A DNA stretch of 64,000 bases. Origin: Bacillus pumilus (GTDB taxonomy: Bacteria > Bacillota > Bacilli > Bacillales > Bacillaceae). Below the pieces are notes generated by a model. It saw only the letters and a list, made by a program, of their open reading frames with translations, was not told the DNA's origin and made no database searches. Within the stretch, counting starts at the first letter, position 1, and every line of letters starts with the position of its first letter. A program made the translations under genes and the position numbers. The stretch lies in the NCBI RefSeq assembly GCF_900186955.1, contig NZ_LT906438.1, forward strand, positions 1,178,001-1,242,000, given 5' to 3'. This document shows, piece by piece, positions 56,972-64,000 of the stretch.

Positions 56972-57215
56972 GATTTCCTCCAGATGTAGATCACAATATT
57001 TCTAATTTATGAGAGAGAATACAAAAAGATTCATATAGTCCAAAAGTTCTATTCGTTTCAATTATCGGTCATTTTTTCTCAAAATTCAACAGAATGGCGT
57101 AAATGTAAGGAAGATTTAAGGAAGAATTCAAGTGGTATATTTGTTTCGAAACCTCTTTACAAAAGTATGAGGGATCAGTAGACTTATGCTCATATAAAGA
57201 AATGGAGCAGATGAC

Positions 57216-57839
57216 ATGAGGCAAATGATCGATACGTATCAAAGTTATGAAGAGCTTTCCGCTCATGAAAGAAAAGGGATTGATTATCAAATTCTTCACG
57301 AGCGGAAAGGTGACCAGCTTCTGGTTTTGTCGCCTCATGCCGGAGGAATTGAATCAGGCGTGAGTGAGCTCATTCATGAAATATCTAGTGACTATTCTAT
57401 GTATTTATTTGAAGGCCTTAAAGTAAAAGGCAATCATGTTCTTCATATTACAAGCACACGCTTTGATGAGCCGCTTTGCCTTTCACAGGTGCATACCCAT
57501 CATTATACGTTTGCACTTCATGGTTACGGAGAAACAGAGGTGCTTCAAACGTTAGTGGGGGGTACGGACAGAGAAAGAGCGGCAGAAACTGTGAAGCGTT
57601 TAACGCTAAATGGCTTTCACGCATTGCTGCTAGCCGAATCTGATCGTTTTTCTGGAACGCATCCTGATAATATCAATAACAAATGTTTGACAGGAAAAAG
57701 TGTACAACTTGAAATTAGTCAGGCGCAAAGAAGAGCATTCTTTCAAGACTTTAGGCGTCGATACCGGCGAGATACACAAACTGAACAATTTTATCGGTAC
57801 ACAAATGTACTCAAACAAGTATTAGCCCTTTATGAATAA
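57216..57839 (+). CDS. yjqB: Poly-gamma-glutamate hydrolase-like protein YjqB
   Basis: 207 residues. Zinc-dependent gamma-PGA hydrolase family (YjqB/YndL/YoqZ/PghP), originally phage enzymes that clear the host capsule. Zinc ligands likely in SPHAGGIESG (His and Glu) and VHTHHYTFALHG; FHALLLAESDRFSGTHPDNI is also typical. No signal peptide, as in the family. In B. subtilis yjqB lies at the left edge of the PBSX element next to xkdA, exactly as here. Confidence 0.9.
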   Translation: MRQMIDTYQSYEELSAHERKGIDYQILHERKGDQLLVLSPHAGGIESGVSELIHEISSDYSMYLFEGLKVKGNHVLHITSTRFDEPLCLSQVHTHHYTFALHGYGETEVLQTLVGGTDRERAAETVKRLTLNGFHALLLAESDRFSGTHPDNINNKCLTGKSVQLEISQAQRRAFFQDFRRRYRRDTQTEQFYRYTNVLKQVLALYE

Positions 57840-57866
57840 ACTTCTATCGTTTTTATGTCCGATTAT

Positions 57867-58415
57867 TTACGTTTGATAAACGGCTTCTTTTTCTGCGACT
57901 CTTTCTGCTTTCATTAAATAAGACGTAAACTCCTGTTGAAAGCGAATACCTGCTTTTCGCTGTTCGAATAAGGCAACCCGTTTTTCAGCAAAAGCCCAAG
58001 TGACGTGAAACGTTTGAGCAATATGCAAAATGGCTTGCTGCCGAAGGGTTGGAAGCTTCATTTTCAGCAGCATAAAGGTTGGCACACAAAAGTGGTACAT
58101 GAATTGTTTTGCCTGAAACTCCTGTAGTTCTCGAAAGAGTTTGTTCATTTTGAAATGATTGCCTGTATGCTTTAGCACATGACAAAGCTCGTGGGCAAAA
58201 TCCTGCCACTGTTCTTCAGGTGATAGGGATCTGTTTAAGATAATACTGTAAAGACCTTGATGCTGGATCATCATGCTGCCAGTCTCTTCGTAATGGACCC
58301 ATACACGAAATTCAGAAGCGATCCTTTGCAACTCTCTATAAGCAGGACCGCTTATTTGCAATTGATCATATAAACGCTTAATATCTTCTTCTAAATGGGT
58401 TAAAAAACCAGTCAT
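57867..58415 (-). CDS. xkdA: ImmA/IrrE-type metallopeptidase XkdA
   Basis: 182 residues starting MTGFLTHLEEDIKRLYDQL. Zinc motif HELCHVLKH (about residues 81-89) and LEFQAKQFMYHFCVP-like second part. Such enzymes cleave phage repressors to derepress lytic genes (ImmA) or act in stress control. XkdA is the first gene of PBSX in B. subtilis, followed by the repressor xre; no repressor is present here. Start ATG 58415 with GGAGG eight bases before. Confidence 0.88.
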   Translation of the reverse strand: MTGFLTHLEEDIKRLYDQLQISGPAYRELQRIASEFRVWVHYEETGSMMIQHQGLYSIILNRSLSPEEQWQDFAHELCHVLKHTGNHFKMNKLFRELQEFQAKQFMYHFCVPTFMLLKMKLPTLRQQAILHIAQTFHVTWAFAEKRVALFEQRKAGIRFQQEFTSYLMKAERVAEKEAVYQT

Positions 58416-58724
58416 TTGAAAACCTCCATACAAACGTATGTTCTATTTTTGGCGTAAAAGAAAAGTCCATAAAGGACTAAATAGCTAAATGAGCTATTAC
58501 TTACTTTTTATATCGGCGTATTTTTAACAATTTTAACATAAAATCAAGGAAAAATGGAATTAATTCCTGTTTTTTTCTGTATTTTTGCACTTCTCACTAA
58601 TAAAAAGAGTGAATTGAATTCAAATTTTACCATAGTTTTTCATGAAAACAAACAAGTATTGTCTTACGAACGCCACCGATTGATGAGAAAGATCAATTCA
58701 ATCTAGCAAAAGGGAGTGCAGTAG
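58416..58724. other. Noncoding junction between xkdA and xlyA
   Basis: AT-rich, 309 bp; no helix-turn-helix repressor gene, tail genes or obvious repressor operators. In B. subtilis the whole PBSX element lies here. Confidence 0.65.
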
Positions 58725-59624
58725 ATGGTACAAATTTATCAAGATTTTATTCCAGTTGGAAACGGGAACCGCCCAGGATATGCGATGACACCGGAGTATG
58801 TAACGGTGCATAACACAGCAAACACGTCAAAGGGAGCGGATGCGAAAAGTCATGCGGCCTATGTAAAAAGCCCAACGACTGAGGTGAGCTGGCACTTTAC
58901 AGTGGATGATCATGAAATCTTTCAGCATCTGCCATTAAATGAAAATGGCTGGCATGCAGGGGATGGTCATGGGAATGGTAACCGGAAGTCGATCGGAATT
59001 GAAATTTGTGAGAATGTAGATGGGAATTTTCAGCAAGCGGTCAAACATGCACAATGGCTCATTCAAAAGCTGTTAAAAGAACATCACATTCCGCTAACAA
59101 ACGTGGTCACACATCAGTACTGGTCTGGAAAAGCATGTCCACGCCAGCTTCTATCTACTTGGGATGAATTTAAAAAAGGGATTGGAACGGCAGAAGATCC
59201 GGAGACGGTCATCACGTATGTCGTGAAAAGCGGGGATACGTTAACGAGTATTGCGAAAGCTCATGGGGTCACAGTTCAGGATTTACAGAAGTGGAATGAC
59301 ATTAGCGATCCGAATAAGATTCAAATTGGACAGGTTCTCAAAATTTATCGTAACGATGCAAAGAGTTTGTATGAGCTGCCAAATGGGGTTTTAAAGGTGA
59401 CTTCTCCATTGACAAAGGGAGAGCACGTACGCCTAGTCCAGCAGGCGCTTGCTGCTGTTTATTTTTATCCTGATAAAGCAGCTGCAAATAAAGGAATAGA
59501 CGGAGTTTACGGAGAAAAAACGGCGAACGCCGTAGCGCGTTTTCAGCTGGTAAATGGTCTGACAAGTGATGGGGTATACGGACCTAAAACGAAGGAAAAG
59601 CTTCTGAAGCTGTTAAGTAAGTGA
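58725..59624 (+). CDS. xlyA: N-acetylmuramoyl-L-alanine amidase XlyA
   Basis: 299 residues. Amidase_2 zinc domain (residues 1-150: VTVHNTANTSKGADAKSHAAY, WHAGDGHGNGNRKSIGIEIC, VVTHQYWSGKACP), LysM (VITYVVKSGDTLTSIAKAHG..IGQVLKIY) and PG_binding_1 (HVRLVQQALAAVYFYPDKAA..GIDGVYGEKT). Cleaves the amide bond between muramic acid and the stem peptide; the lysis enzyme of PBSX. No signal peptide, so release needs a holin, but xhlA/xhlB are absent. AAGGGAG before ATG. Confidence 0.93.
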   Translation: MVQIYQDFIPVGNGNRPGYAMTPEYVTVHNTANTSKGADAKSHAAYVKSPTTEVSWHFTVDDHEIFQHLPLNENGWHAGDGHGNGNRKSIGIEICENVDGNFQQAVKHAQWLIQKLLKEHHIPLTNVVTHQYWSGKACPRQLLSTWDEFKKGIGTAEDPETVITYVVKSGDTLTSIAKAHGVTVQDLQKWNDISDPNKIQIGQVLKIYRNDAKSLYELPNGVLKVTSPLTKGEHVRLVQQALAAVYFYPDKAAANKGIDGVYGEKTANAVARFQLVNGLTSDGVYGPKTKEKLLKLLSK

Positions 59625-59744
59625 GTGTTTCTGTTTGTATGATTGGATGACTGCTTCACTTTGCTCATTTAATCGACGCAAATAAGGCGACGACTTATAT
59701 TCAGCAAACTGAACATATCTCAATTGTTTGATTTTCTTTTTCAT
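59613..59744 (-). CDS. Small basic protein downstream of spoIISB, candidate SpoIISC
   Basis: 43 residues, MKKKIKQLRYVQFAEYKSSP, with GAGGTG eight bases before the ATG, overlapping the xlyA 3' end by 12 bases on the other strand. The part VQFAEYKSSPYLRRLNEQSE resembles the SpoIISB core (ADYKVSPHTERIFKKNEQLL) in layout. B. subtilis has a third small gene spoIISC of about 45 codons in this locus, so it is the likely counterpart; assignment by position and length only. Confidence 0.6.
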   Translation of the reverse strand: MKKKIKQLRYVQFAEYKSSPYLRRLNEQSEAVIQSYKQKHSLT

Positions 59745-59810
59745 TTATTGGCACCTCAATCGTTGCAGCGTATAGATTATTGTATGCAAGTCTATGTGAA
59801 AATGGAAGCA

Positions 59811-59834
59811 GGACGCGGATTTTGTTCCGCGTCC
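59811..59834. terminator. Hairpin between spoIISB and the candidate spoIISC
   Basis: GGACGCGG/CCGCGTCC 8-bp GC-rich stem, weak T run; probably attenuates read-through from spoIISAB. Confidence 0.55.
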
Positions 59835-59844
59835 TTTAGTGTAA

Positions 59845-60015
59845 TCAAGCCCTTTTATTTTTATACTCACCCAAGAGCTGTTCGTTCTTTTTAAAAATAC
59901 GCTCAGTATGGGGGCTTACCTTGTAATCCGCCATACTAATATGTTGCTTTTTCTTTAAAATCTTAAAAGGGTTTTTCTTGCGATTGTTGTTATCCCCTTG
60001 AAGTGCGTGGTCCAT
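59845..60015 (-). CDS. spoIISB: Antitoxin SpoIISB
   Basis: 56 residues, the exact length of B. subtilis SpoIISB, with the conserved core NPFKILKKKQ...YKVSPHTERIFKKNEQLLGEYK. Hydrophilic, lysine-rich and probably disordered until bound to the cytoplasmic domain of SpoIISA, which it neutralises. The start overlaps the end of spoIISA by 26 bases; AGGAAGGTG precedes it within spoIISA. Confidence 0.93.
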   Translation of the reverse strand: MDHALQGDNNNRKKNPFKILKKKQHISMADYKVSPHTERIFKKNEQLLGEYKNKRA

Positions 60016-60760
60016 CTTCATCACCTTCCTCTTCGTCAGGCAAGATTAGATCATAAATTGTTGTAAGTGACGTCATTAATAAATAGTCGAACTCAGTGAC
60101 AATGTCATCAGAGGTGAGCTTAATGACGAAGTGATCATCTGCTACAGAAAACGGGATGAGCACCAATTTGCCGAAATCATCGTAATAGACTTCCTGCCTG
60201 TCAAGCTTCGCCTGAATAAGAGCTCGCTGGTCAAGTGTCCGCAGCAGGTCATCTTTTTGTTCCTGCGTATCGTATGGACAAAGAACTGCTTGAATATTCA
60301 TTTTGTCGGCAAAAGAATAAATGAGCCGTTCAATTCCCTCTATATATGCCTCTACACTTCCATAATATACATGAATCGGTTCATTTTTCAATAGGTATTG
60401 GTACGTTTTTAGCTTATTGAGGTAAGAATGAAGTAGATCGTTATTTTGTTCTAGGAGTTGATGGGTGTCGGTTTCCAGTTCGTGATTTCCGAGTTTTTTA
60501 ATATAGGAGCTGAGAAAGATGAATGCATCGGTTAATGCAAAAAAAACGGCAATAATCAAGTAGTGCATCCAATCGGTGAAGATTGAAGAAGGGTCATTTG
60601 TCCAGTACACAACAGCACCAGCTACATAAATCCAATACCACGTTTTGCGAATGGCAAACATCTTTTCTTTTACTTTTTGTTCAAAGCGCCATACGGCAAA
60701 TACATATACAGCAAGAGCACCTAGCAATAACCACACGGTCAATTGAAAAAATAATAGCAT
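59990..60760 (-). CDS. spoIISA: Toxin SpoIISA
   Basis: 256 residues from ATG 60760 (MLLFFQLTVWLLLGALAVYV); GGGAGAG precedes it, and the five-codon extension covers that site. Three membrane helices in the first 90 residues, then the cytoplasmic GAF-like domain (NEPIHVYYGSVEAYIEGIER, KLTSDDIVTEFDYLLMTSLT). Overproduction damages the membrane and kills sporulating cells in B. subtilis unless SpoIISB binds. The order xlyA-spoIISB-spoIISA-pit is the same as in B. subtilis. Confidence 0.95.
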   Translation of the reverse strand: MLLFFQLTVWLLLGALAVYVFAVWRFEQKVKEKMFAIRKTWYWIYVAGAVVYWTNDPSSIFTDWMHYLIIAVFFALTDAFIFLSSYIKKLGNHELETDTHQLLEQNNDLLHSYLNKLKTYQYLLKNEPIHVYYGSVEAYIEGIERLIYSFADKMNIQAVLCPYDTQEQKDDLLRTLDQRALIQAKLDRQEVYYDDFGKLVLIPFSVADDHFVIKLTSDDIVTEFDYLLMTSLTTIYDLILPDEEEGDEDGPRTSRG

Positions 60761-60869
60761 GTTCTTCTCTCCCATAGACAGATGGATACTTATTCATTTC
60801 TATGGATATGATTGGAAACCCTGCTTCATGAAAAAATGGCTTGCAGGAAAAGGGTGCAGACAAATAAAA

Positions 60870-60892
60870 AAAGACCTGTCTGACAGGTCTTT
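60870..60892 (-). terminator. Terminator of ykaA-pit
   Basis: AAAGACCTGTC/GACAGGTCTTT; T run on the minus strand. Confidence 0.88.
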
Positions 60893-60896
60893 GATA

Positions 60897-61895
60897 TTAG
60901 ATAATCGCATTTAACACAAAGTATATAAGAGCCCCTAGAGTTCCCGAAATCGGTAATGTGATCACCCAAGTGACGAGCATGCGTTTTGCCGTACCCCAGT
61001 TTACTCCTTTTACTCTGTGTGCAGAACCTACACCTAGAATAGAAGATGAGATCACGTGAGTGGTACTAACAGGTAAGTGAATAAATGTCGCTCCGAAGAT
61101 AATAGCTGCACCCGTTAAGTCAGCTGATACTCCGTTTACTGGACGAATTTTCATAATTTTACCGCCGACTGTTTTAATAATCTTCCAGCCGCCAATAGAA
61201 GTACCTAGTCCCATTGCAAGCGCACAAGAGAATTGTACCCAGAAAGGAATGTCGTCAGTTGTATGCAAATTACCTGCAATTAAAGCCATCGTAATAATTC
61301 CCATCGCTTTTTGCGCATCGTTTGTTCCGTGGGTATACGATTGCAGTGCAGCAGTTAAAATTTGAACACGTCGGAATTGTTTATTTGTTTTTGCGAGATT
61401 GTTGTTTCTGAATATAATTTTGATAATGGTATACACGATATATCCCAATACGAAAGCTAGGATAGGTGAAAGCAACAGTGCTTGAATGATTTTAATGAAC
61501 CCCGAATAGTTTAAAGCGCCAAAACCAGCAGAGGCAATAACAGCTCCTGCAATTGATCCGATCAGTGCGTGCGAAGAACTACTCGGAATTCCGTAATACC
61601 AAGTAAGCAAGTTCCAAGTAATGGCCGCAATTAAAGCAGCCAAAATGACGACAGAACCGTTTTGAAGTGTGAAAGGATCTGCGATGTCTTTTGTAATGGA
61701 CTTTGCCACACCTGTAAATGTCATTGCTCCTAAGAAGTTCATGAACGCTGCCATAATAATAGCATGTCTAGGCTTTAACGCCTTTGTTGAAACCGAAGTG
61801 GCAATGGCATTTGCTGTATCGTGGAATCCGTTGATGAAATCAAAAGCAAGTGCACAAATGACAATAAATATGGTAAGGATGAGTAATGTGTCCAT
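60897..61895 (-). CDS. pit: Low-affinity inorganic phosphate transporter Pit
   Basis: 332 residues, PiT family (PHO-4), about ten membrane segments. Signature repeats GFHDTANAIATSVSTKAL and THGTNDAQKAMGIITMAL (inverted duplication). Imports metal-phosphate with the proton gradient. 15 bp downstream of ykaA, its usual partner. The 3' end lies directly at a terminator. Confidence 0.95.
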   Translation of the reverse strand: MDTLLILTIFIVICALAFDFINGFHDTANAIATSVSTKALKPRHAIIMAAFMNFLGAMTFTGVAKSITKDIADPFTLQNGSVVILAALIAAITWNLLTWYYGIPSSSSHALIGSIAGAVIASAGFGALNYSGFIKIIQALLLSPILAFVLGYIVYTIIKIIFRNNNLAKTNKQFRRVQILTAALQSYTHGTNDAQKAMGIITMALIAGNLHTTDDIPFWVQFSCALAMGLGTSIGGWKIIKTVGGKIMKIRPVNGVSADLTGAAIIFGATFIHLPVSTTHVISSSILGVGSAHRVKGVNWGTAKRMLVTWVITLPISGTLGALIYFVLNAII

Positions 61896-61910
61896 GTTTA
61901 ACTAACCCCG

Positions 61911-62528
61911 TTACGCATTCTTCATAATGATTGTTTCTAGATTGTTGGCAACACTTTGACAGGAATCAGCAATTTCTTCAAGTGTTTCGTAAATTTCTTT
62001 GTATTGAATGACCTTGATTGGATCCGTTTCTTTTCCAAACAAGTTCTTTAGTGATTTACGATAAAGATTGTCACAATTATGCTCGATCTCTTTGATTTTG
62101 ATTGCGTGTGGTTGAATATCTTTTAAGCGATTTTCAGCCAGTAAATCGATTGTAATTAAAATTTCCTTTGCACATTCTCTGATGTAGTGGCTGAATTTGT
62201 CGATATGTTCGTCAGAGCTTGTCATTGAATAAATTTCCATTGTCGCTGAAAAATGCTCAATTCCATCTAAAACATCGTCGAGGCTATTCGTCAATTGAAG
62301 AATGTCTTCACGTTCAATCGGCGTAATAAAGGCTTTGTTCAGCTCTTTAATCATCGTATGAACATGATTATCACCTTTTGTCTCATATTCCTTCAATGTG
62401 TCAGAAAATTCTTTCAGAGTGGTTTGATTTGTTACTTTATAGCTAACAAAATACTCAGCAGTTTCATCTAAATTTTTAGCAATTTCCGTTAACAAGACGG
62501 AAAACTTGTCTTTTTTCCTTTTTAACAT
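61911..62528 (-). CDS. ykaA: PhoU-like DUF47 protein YkaA
   Basis: 205 residues, all-helical PhoU-like (DUF47) protein, MLKRKKDKFSVLLTEIAKNL...; blocks EYETKGDNHVHTMIKELNKAFITPIEREDI and EIADSCQSVANNLE. Genes of this type sit next to pit and are thought to modulate the transporter. Start ATG 62528 after GGAGGG; the 12-codon extension is not coding. First gene of the ykaA-pit operon. Confidence 0.93.
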   Translation of the reverse strand: MLKRKKDKFSVLLTEIAKNLDETAEYFVSYKVTNQTTLKEFSDTLKEYETKGDNHVHTMIKELNKAFITPIEREDILQLTNSLDDVLDGIEHFSATMEIYSMTSSDEHIDKFSHYIRECAKEILITIDLLAENRLKDIQPHAIKIKEIEHNCDNLYRKSLKNLFGKETDPIKVIQYKEIYETLEEIADSCQSVANNLETIIMKNA

Positions 62529-62703
62529 GTAAAAACCCTCCATTGTATAAATGAGACAATGCACACATCAAATAATTATATATTCTTTTGTCGAAAAAAA
62601 ACAGGTGTAGTCGAAAATTTCTTCACTTTTTCTATTTGATCTTATTCTGACCTAAAGATGTGTTCTCAACACACCTTTTTCAGAAAGGAGAAAAGAAATG
62701 AAA

Positions 62704-62730
62704 AAAGCGGTCCATTCTTGGCGCCGCTTA
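62704..62730 (-). terminator. Terminator of the ASCH-domain gene
   Basis: AAGCGG...CCGCTT with A run on the plus strand, i.e. T run for minus-strand transcription. Confidence 0.6.
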
Positions 62731-62734
62731 AAGC

Positions 62735-63193
62735 TTAAGAAGCTGAATAAACTAGTTTAAATCGCTCGCAAACTAGGAGCATGTCTTCTTTAAATTCTAA
62801 TCCGTACGGTTTGAGTGCTTCTGTGAAAAATGCTTGATGGGCTTTGTACCAATAGTTATAAGAAAGATCGCCTTCGCCTTCTGCTTGGGCAAATGATTCT
62901 GGAACCTCATTCATTGGCATGACATCTACATGTGTGATCTCTATGATGGCTTTTGGTTCGTCATGGCTGTCTAAAATGACCGCATATTGTCCTGCCTTTG
63001 GAAGCGGCTCCTGTTCCTTTTCGTAAAAAAGATGTCCAGAACATGTCGCTGTTTTTTTCCCTTGCAGAACAAGGTCAAGTAAATGATCTGGGTCTGCTCC
63101 AAATGCCCAAGCGGAAACAGATGCGTCAATTGGTGCGCTTTCTGATTTTTCTTTCCAATAAGTTTCCCAAAATAAGGTGCTCTGCTGATTCAT
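62735..63193 (-). CDS. ASCH-domain protein
   Basis: 152 residues. ASCH fold: WAFGADPDHLLDLVLQGKKTATCSG.., PKAGQYAVILDSHDEPKAIIEIT, then FAQAEGEGDLSYNYW and a hydrophobic C-terminus. The GKKTATCS block is the typical RNA- or nucleotide-binding strand of the family; some members have amidohydrolase or ribonuclease activity. The second of two adjacent ATGs is taken (AAGGGGGAAG before). Monocistronic. Confidence 0.88.
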   Translation of the reverse strand: MNQQSTLFWETYWKEKSESAPIDASVSAWAFGADPDHLLDLVLQGKKTATCSGHLFYEKEQEPLPKAGQYAVILDSHDEPKAIIEITHVDVMPMNEVPESFAQAEGEGDLSYNYWYKAHQAFFTEALKPYGLEFKEDMLLVCERFKLVYSAS

Positions 63194-63420
63194 CATTCTT
63201 CCCCCTTTGTGATGCGTTTATTATACCGCGAAATCAAAGACATGAAAGGATAGTGTCTTTATCCCTACTTAGTACATGTGTCATATGTTTTGAAAATCCG
63301 CTTTATATTTGGTGAATATAGGAAGATATAATGAAAAATTTAGAAATTTTAGAATAATCTATTGTATTCTGGTCAAGAAGTCGGTATGGTCAAAGTAAGA
63401 ATATGGAAGGGGTGTTGTGT

Positions 63421-64000
63421 ATGAAACGCATTTCTCTAACTATTTTGTCCATATGTCTGTTGGTTTTCTCGTTTTTTCTGCCTGTCAGTCAGGTCACTGC
63501 AAACGAAACTCATGGGAATAAAGTAGCTGTTGGGAAGGATGGCATGGTGGCTACTGCCCATCCACTCGCATCAGAAGTGGGTGCAGATGTATTAAAGAAA
63601 GGTGGAAACGCTGTTGACGCTGCTGTTGCCATCCAGTACGCACTGAATGTGACAGAGCCAATGATGTCTGGAATTGGTGGCGGAGGATTTATGATGGTTT
63701 ATGATGGGAAGACAAAAGAAACATCCATCATCAATAGTCGAGAAAGAGCACCACAAGGCGCAACACCAGACATGTTTTTAACAGATGAGGGGAAAGTCAT
63801 CCCGTTTGCTGAGCGATCCACACACGGTAATGCTGTTGGTGTTCCAGGGACTGTGAAAGGTCTTGAGGCGGCATTAGAAAAGTGGGGAACCCGCTCGATG
63901 AAGGAATTGATTAAGCCTTCCATTGAGCTTGCAGAGGATGGATTTGAAATCGATTCTGTTCTGGCAAAAGCCATTGATGATCATCAAGGAAAATTGAAAA
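63421..64000 (+). CDS. ggt: Gamma-glutamyltranspeptidase precursor (5' part)
   Basis: The first 193 residues, running off the window (family about 590). Signal peptide MKRISLTILSICLLVFSFFL, then GKDGMVATAHPLASEVGADVL, GGNAVDAAVAIQYALNVTEP, MSGIGGGGFMMVYDGK and INSRERAPQ with the conserved Arg that binds the gamma-glutamyl carboxylate. Secreted enzyme that hydrolyses glutathione, glutamine and gamma-PGA; the maturation threonine is off-window. AAGGGGTG before ATG. Confidence 0.95.
   Translation, partial: MKRISLTILSICLLVFSFFLPVSQVTANETHGNKVAVGKDGMVATAHPLASEVGADVLKKGGNAVDAAVAIQYALNVTEPMMSGIGGGGFMMVYDGKTKETSIINSRERAPQGATPDMFLTDEGKVIPFAERSTHGNAVGVPGTVKGLEAALEKWGTRSMKELIKPSIELAEDGFEIDSVLAKAIDDHQGKLK

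Noticed and set aside
62698..62760. Twenty-codon plus-strand frame with a good ribosome-binding site (MKKAVHSWRRLKLKK...)
   Set aside because: It overlaps the terminator of the ASCH-domain gene and its 3' end; its composition follows from the hairpin. Could be a real basic micropeptide, but there is no support.

Overview
The window is low-to-moderate GC Bacillus chromosomal DNA, most likely from the Bacillus pumilus group (pumilus, safensis, altitudinis). Two things point there. The gene order at both ends matches the B. subtilis chromosome: thiG-thiF-thiD-fabI-cotO-cotZYXWV-yjcA-spoVIF-yjcD-yjcFGH-metI-metC-tRNA-Val on the left, and yjqB-xkdA-xlyA-spoIISB-spoIISA-pit-ykaA on the right. A chloramphenicol acetyltransferase gene also carries the leader peptide MVKTDKVSS, known from cat-86 of B. 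pumilus. The species call is inference from memory; no search was run.

Layout. 1-3.3 kb: the end of the thiazole/HMP branch of thiamine synthesis (thiG partial, thiF, thiD), then fabI behind a FapR-like operator. 3.4-8.4 kb: spore-coat and sporulation genes (cotO, convergent cotZ/Y/X/W/V, yjcA, small sporulation-type proteins, spoVIF). 8.4-15.7 kb: the yjcD helicase, yjcF, yjcG, yjcH, and an S-box (SAM) riboswitch controlling metI-metC. 15.78 kb: tRNA-Val(GAC), which serves as an integration target. The tRNA 3' end and flanking integrase tail are duplicated about 2.5 kb away, and phage relics lie in or next to the duplication (two integrase tails, an ArpU-like fragment, a lysin cell-wall-binding fragment).

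16-57 kb is an accessory region between the two conserved blocks. It holds two collagen-like surface proteins, one with about 30 tandem 36-bp units, and three flagellin genes behind sigma-D-like promoters. It also has a cluster of extra copies of housekeeping enzymes: a metal-site-variant HemB, a stand-alone AccA with its own MarR repressor and palindromic operator, and a quinone oxidoreductase paired with another MarR. Two antibiotic-resistance genes use ribosome-stalling leaders: cat with MVKTDKVSS, and a macrolide phosphotransferase behind a leader containing the RLR arrest motif. There are two rap-phr quorum-sensing pairs, one encoding a Phr precursor with three RNTT repeats, plus relics of further rap/phr loci. 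A yybNMLKJ-like operon encodes a small secreted protein, three membrane proteins and an ABC ATPase. LysR, TetR, acetyltransferase, racemase and efflux modules, a sporulation-type alanine racemase paralogue and a secreted kelch protein fill the rest.

57-64 kb returns to the conserved backbone. yjqB and xkdA (left edge of the B. subtilis PBSX element) are followed directly by xlyA (right edge), with about 300 bp of noncoding DNA where the PBSX phage genes would lie. Then come the spoIIS toxin-antitoxin locus with a possible third gene, the pit-ykaA phosphate transporter pair, an ASCH-domain gene and the start of ggt.

The best candidates for something new are the HemB gene apparently inserted into a broken rap-phr locus, the MarR-AccA module, the RLR-leader/mph attenuator, the triple-repeat Phr, and the A8 junction in the yyb-like operon.
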